Shown here in pieces: positions 6,343 to 8,004 of a stretch of DNA of 8,004 nucleotides. Position 1 is the stretch's first letter; each line of letters begins with the position of its first letter. This DNA comes from Bryobacterales bacterium (GTDB lineage Bacteria > Acidobacteriota > Terriglobia > Bryobacterales > Bryobacteraceae), in the NCBI GenBank assembly GCA_003139735.1, contig PLGA01000572.1:7161-15164 (forward strand), read 5' to 3'. The position numbers and the translations under genes are program-made. Below the pieces are notes generated by a model, which worked only from the letters and a program-made list of their open reading frames with translations, ran no database searches and was not told where the DNA came from.

Positions 6343-8004
6343 ATGACTAAGTCAGGAATCCGCTTTTTCATGGCCGCTTGGCTGTGCGCTGTCACGGCGC
6401 TGGCGCAGAACACCGCCGGGCCGCCCGTCTCGTTCCAGAATTCGGCCCGCCTGCACGATCTGATGCGCGCCGGGAACCTGTACCTTTCACTGCAGGACGC
6501 GCTGGCCCTGGCGATCGAGAATAACCTGGATATCGAACTCCAGCGGTACGGCATTCCCGCCGGCGACGCCGAGTTGCTACGCACCCAGGGCGGCGGCGTC
6601 GCGCGCGGCTTGGATTTCACGCTGTTCGAAGTCCCCGCCGGCGTGGGCGGCCCGCTCAGCCCGGTGGTGACCGCCGCGGCGTCCTCCGGACTGGCGACCG
6701 CGGGCAGCACGGTAAGTTCCAACGCGCTCGAATTGGGCGCGCTGAATGAGCCGCAGACCAATCTTTCGCTGTCCGGCGCCACGCCGCAGTCCGCCGGCAC
6801 GGCGGTCCCCATATACGACCCCGCCATTGTGGGCCAATTGAACTGGACGCACCAGACCACGCAGGAGCTGAGCGTGGCGACGGAGGGCGTACCCGCGCTG
6901 TTGACCAATACCACACTGGCGAATGCCGGAATCGAGCAGGGATTCGCGACCGGCGCTCAAGCCAGCCTTAGCTTCGACAACAGCCGCCAGTCGCTCAATG
7001 CCCTGACTTCTCAATACGGCGCGTACGCCGGGTCCACCCTGGGGTTGAACGTGACGCAGCCGCTGCTGCGCGGATTCGGCGCCAGCCTCAACCGGCGCTA
7101 CATACGCATCGCGGGCAACGAGCGGAGGATCGCCAGCCTGCTTTTCCGGCAGCAGCTCATCGCCACGGTTTACGGCGTGATCCGGCTTTACACCGATTTC
7201 GTGGCGCTCTCGGAGGACGAAAAAGTCAAGCGGGAGTCGCTCGAACTGGCCGAAAAGCTGTACTCCGACGTGAAGGCCCAGGTGGACGAGGGCACCCTGG
7301 CGCCGGTGGAGCTGACGCGCGCCAACGCGCAGGTCTTCTCCACGAAGCAGGACCTGATCAATGCGACGGGCCTGCGGGAGGAGGAGGAGGCCATCCTCAA
7401 GAACGTGCTGACGCGGACCGGCAACGAGGACCCGCAACTGCGCGCCGCGCAAGTGATCGCCACGGACCCGCTGGCCATTCCGGCGGCGGAGGAAGTGCGG
7501 CCGATCCAAGACCTGATTCGGGACGCCCTGGCGAACCGGCCGGACCTGGGCCAGGGACGGCTGCAGATCGAGAACCTGCAGACCGGCCTCGCGGGATCGA
7601 AGAACGCCACGCTGCCGGAGTTGGATTTGGTGGGCGTCATCGAGAACAACGGCCTCGCCGGCGCGGTGAACTCTTTGACGACGGTTCCAGGGGCGGCGGC
7701 GTACGTGGGCGGTTACGGCTCCGCGCTGGAGCAGGTTTTTGCGCGCAACAATCCGACCTACGGCGTGGGCGTGCAGTTGACCCTGCCGGTGCATAACCGG
7801 ATCGCCGAAGCGGATCTGGCGCGCGACGAGCTGCAGGTGAAGCAATCCGAGGTCCGGCTGCGGCAACTGGAGAACCAGGCGCGGCTCGAAGTGGAAGACG
7901 CGCTGATCGCCATGCGGCGCGCCCGTTCTTCCTATGAGGCCGCTACCGAGGCGCGCAAGTTGCAGGAGGAATCCCTGGCGGCCGAGCAAGCCAAGTTCGA
8001 AGTG
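6343..8004 (+). CDS. TolC-family outer-membrane efflux channel (5' part, runs off the window)
   Basis: 554 codons are visible, with the frame open to the last base. A Sec signal peptide is clear: Lys3 and Arg7, a hydrophobic core at about 8-20, and a likely cut after ALA (19-21). Outer-membrane efflux protein features follow: LSLQDALALAIENNLDIEL (48-66), the beta-strand segment LGLNVTQPLLRGFG (233-246), GTLAPVELTRANAQV (317-331) near the helix turn, then the second structural repeat starting LIRDALANRPDL (391-402) and its strand YGVGVQLTLPVHNR (473-486), and coiled-coil helix to the end. Between the first helix and first strand lie about 160 residues, far longer than in E. coli TolC, including a Gly/Ala/Ser-rich stretch (about 91-140). 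The ATG at 6343 is preferred over the Met at residue 10 because it supplies the basic N-region of the signal peptide; neither has a strong ribosome site. It begins 25 bases after the adaptor stop and completes the tripartite pump. Only part of the last coiled-coil region should be missing. Confidence 0.93.
   Translation, partial: MTKSGIRFFMAAWLCAVTALAQNTAGPPVSFQNSARLHDLMRAGNLYLSLQDALALAIENNLDIELQRYGIPAGDAELLRTQGGGVARGLDFTLFEVPAGVGGPLSPVVTAAASSGLATAGSTVSSNALELGALNEPQTNLSLSGATPQSAGTAVPIYDPAIVGQLNWTHQTTQELSVATEGVPALLTNTTLANAGIEQGFATGAQASLSFDNSRQSLNALTSQYGAYAGSTLGLNVTQPLLRGFGASLNRRYIRIAGNERRIASLLFRQQLIATVYGVIRLYTDFVALSEDEKVKRESLELAEKLYSDVKAQVDEGTLAPVELTRANAQVFSTKQDLINATGLREEEEAILKNVLTRTGNEDPQLRAAQVIATDPLAIPAAEEVRPIQDLIRDALANRPDLGQGRLQIENLQTGLAGSKNATLPELDLVGVIENNGLAGAVNSLTTVPGAAAYVGGYGSALEQVFARNNPTYGVGVQLTLPVHNRIAEADLARDELQVKQSEVRLRQLENQARLEVEDALIAMRRARSSYEAATEARKLQEESLAAEQAKFEV

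Noticed and set aside
7378..7389. Short GAG repeat
   Set aside because: It encodes four Glu residues (346-349) in a charged coiled-coil part of the channel protein and is ordinary for such helices.
6577..7989. 470-codon open frame on the - strand opposite the TolC-type gene
   Set aside because: It is rich in Arg, Gly, Gln and His with no recognisable domain, and lies fully opposite a gene with clear family motifs and a signal peptide. This is the usual antisense shadow of GC-rich coding DNA.
1..8004. CRISPR arrays, tRNA or rRNA genes, transposases, phage genes or defence systems
   Set aside because: I looked on both strands and saw no regularly spaced repeats, cloverleaf-like sequence or recognisable mobile or defence proteins. 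The window is almost fully explained by membrane and efflux genes.

Overview
The window is GC-rich, densely coding bacterial DNA with every supported gene on the + strand. It holds the 3' end of one gene, four complete genes and the 5' part of a sixth that runs off the right edge. The organism is Gram-negative, because it encodes a tripartite RND pump with an outer-membrane TolC-type channel. The style of the genes (a PspA/IM30 tail, an RND permease with an Ala/Gly/Ser-rich periplasmic insert, and a TolC protein with a long, Gly-rich N-terminal loop) resembles Acidobacteriota such as Solibacter or Bryobacter relatives. That assignment is inference from memory; no rRNA or other marker is present.

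Left part (1-1518): the last 44 codons of a PspA/IM30-like membrane-stress protein, an 88-base gap with strong overlapping inverted repeats, a small membrane protein with a bacterial PH domain (224-631), and a membrane fatty acid desaturase with all three histidine boxes (664-1518). All three products plausibly act on or at the cytoplasmic membrane, so this may be a small membrane-homeostasis group, but the link rests on adjacency only.

Middle gap (1519-1653): 135 bases without a gene. It contains a perfect 20-base palindrome flanked by 6-base direct repeats directly after the desaturase stop, and a 7-base inverted repeat close upstream of the pump gene.

Right part (1654-8004): a drug-efflux-type operon in the order RND permease, periplasmic adaptor, outer-membrane channel. 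Permease and adaptor overlap by four bases (ATGA), which suggests translational coupling; the channel gene starts 25 bases after the adaptor stop. The adaptor carries the R-x3-L-x6-S motif known in AcrA-type proteins to contact TolC-type channels, so the three proteins very likely form one inner membrane-periplasm-outer membrane pump. The substrate cannot be read from the sequence, and no regulator gene lies in the window.

I see no mobile element gene, CRISPR array, tRNA or rRNA. I did not find a convincing new system. The points most worth a second look are the palindrome with target-duplication-like flanks, the permease insert, the apparent loss of the AcrB Lys940 equivalent, and the alternative hairpins upstream of the PH-domain gene.
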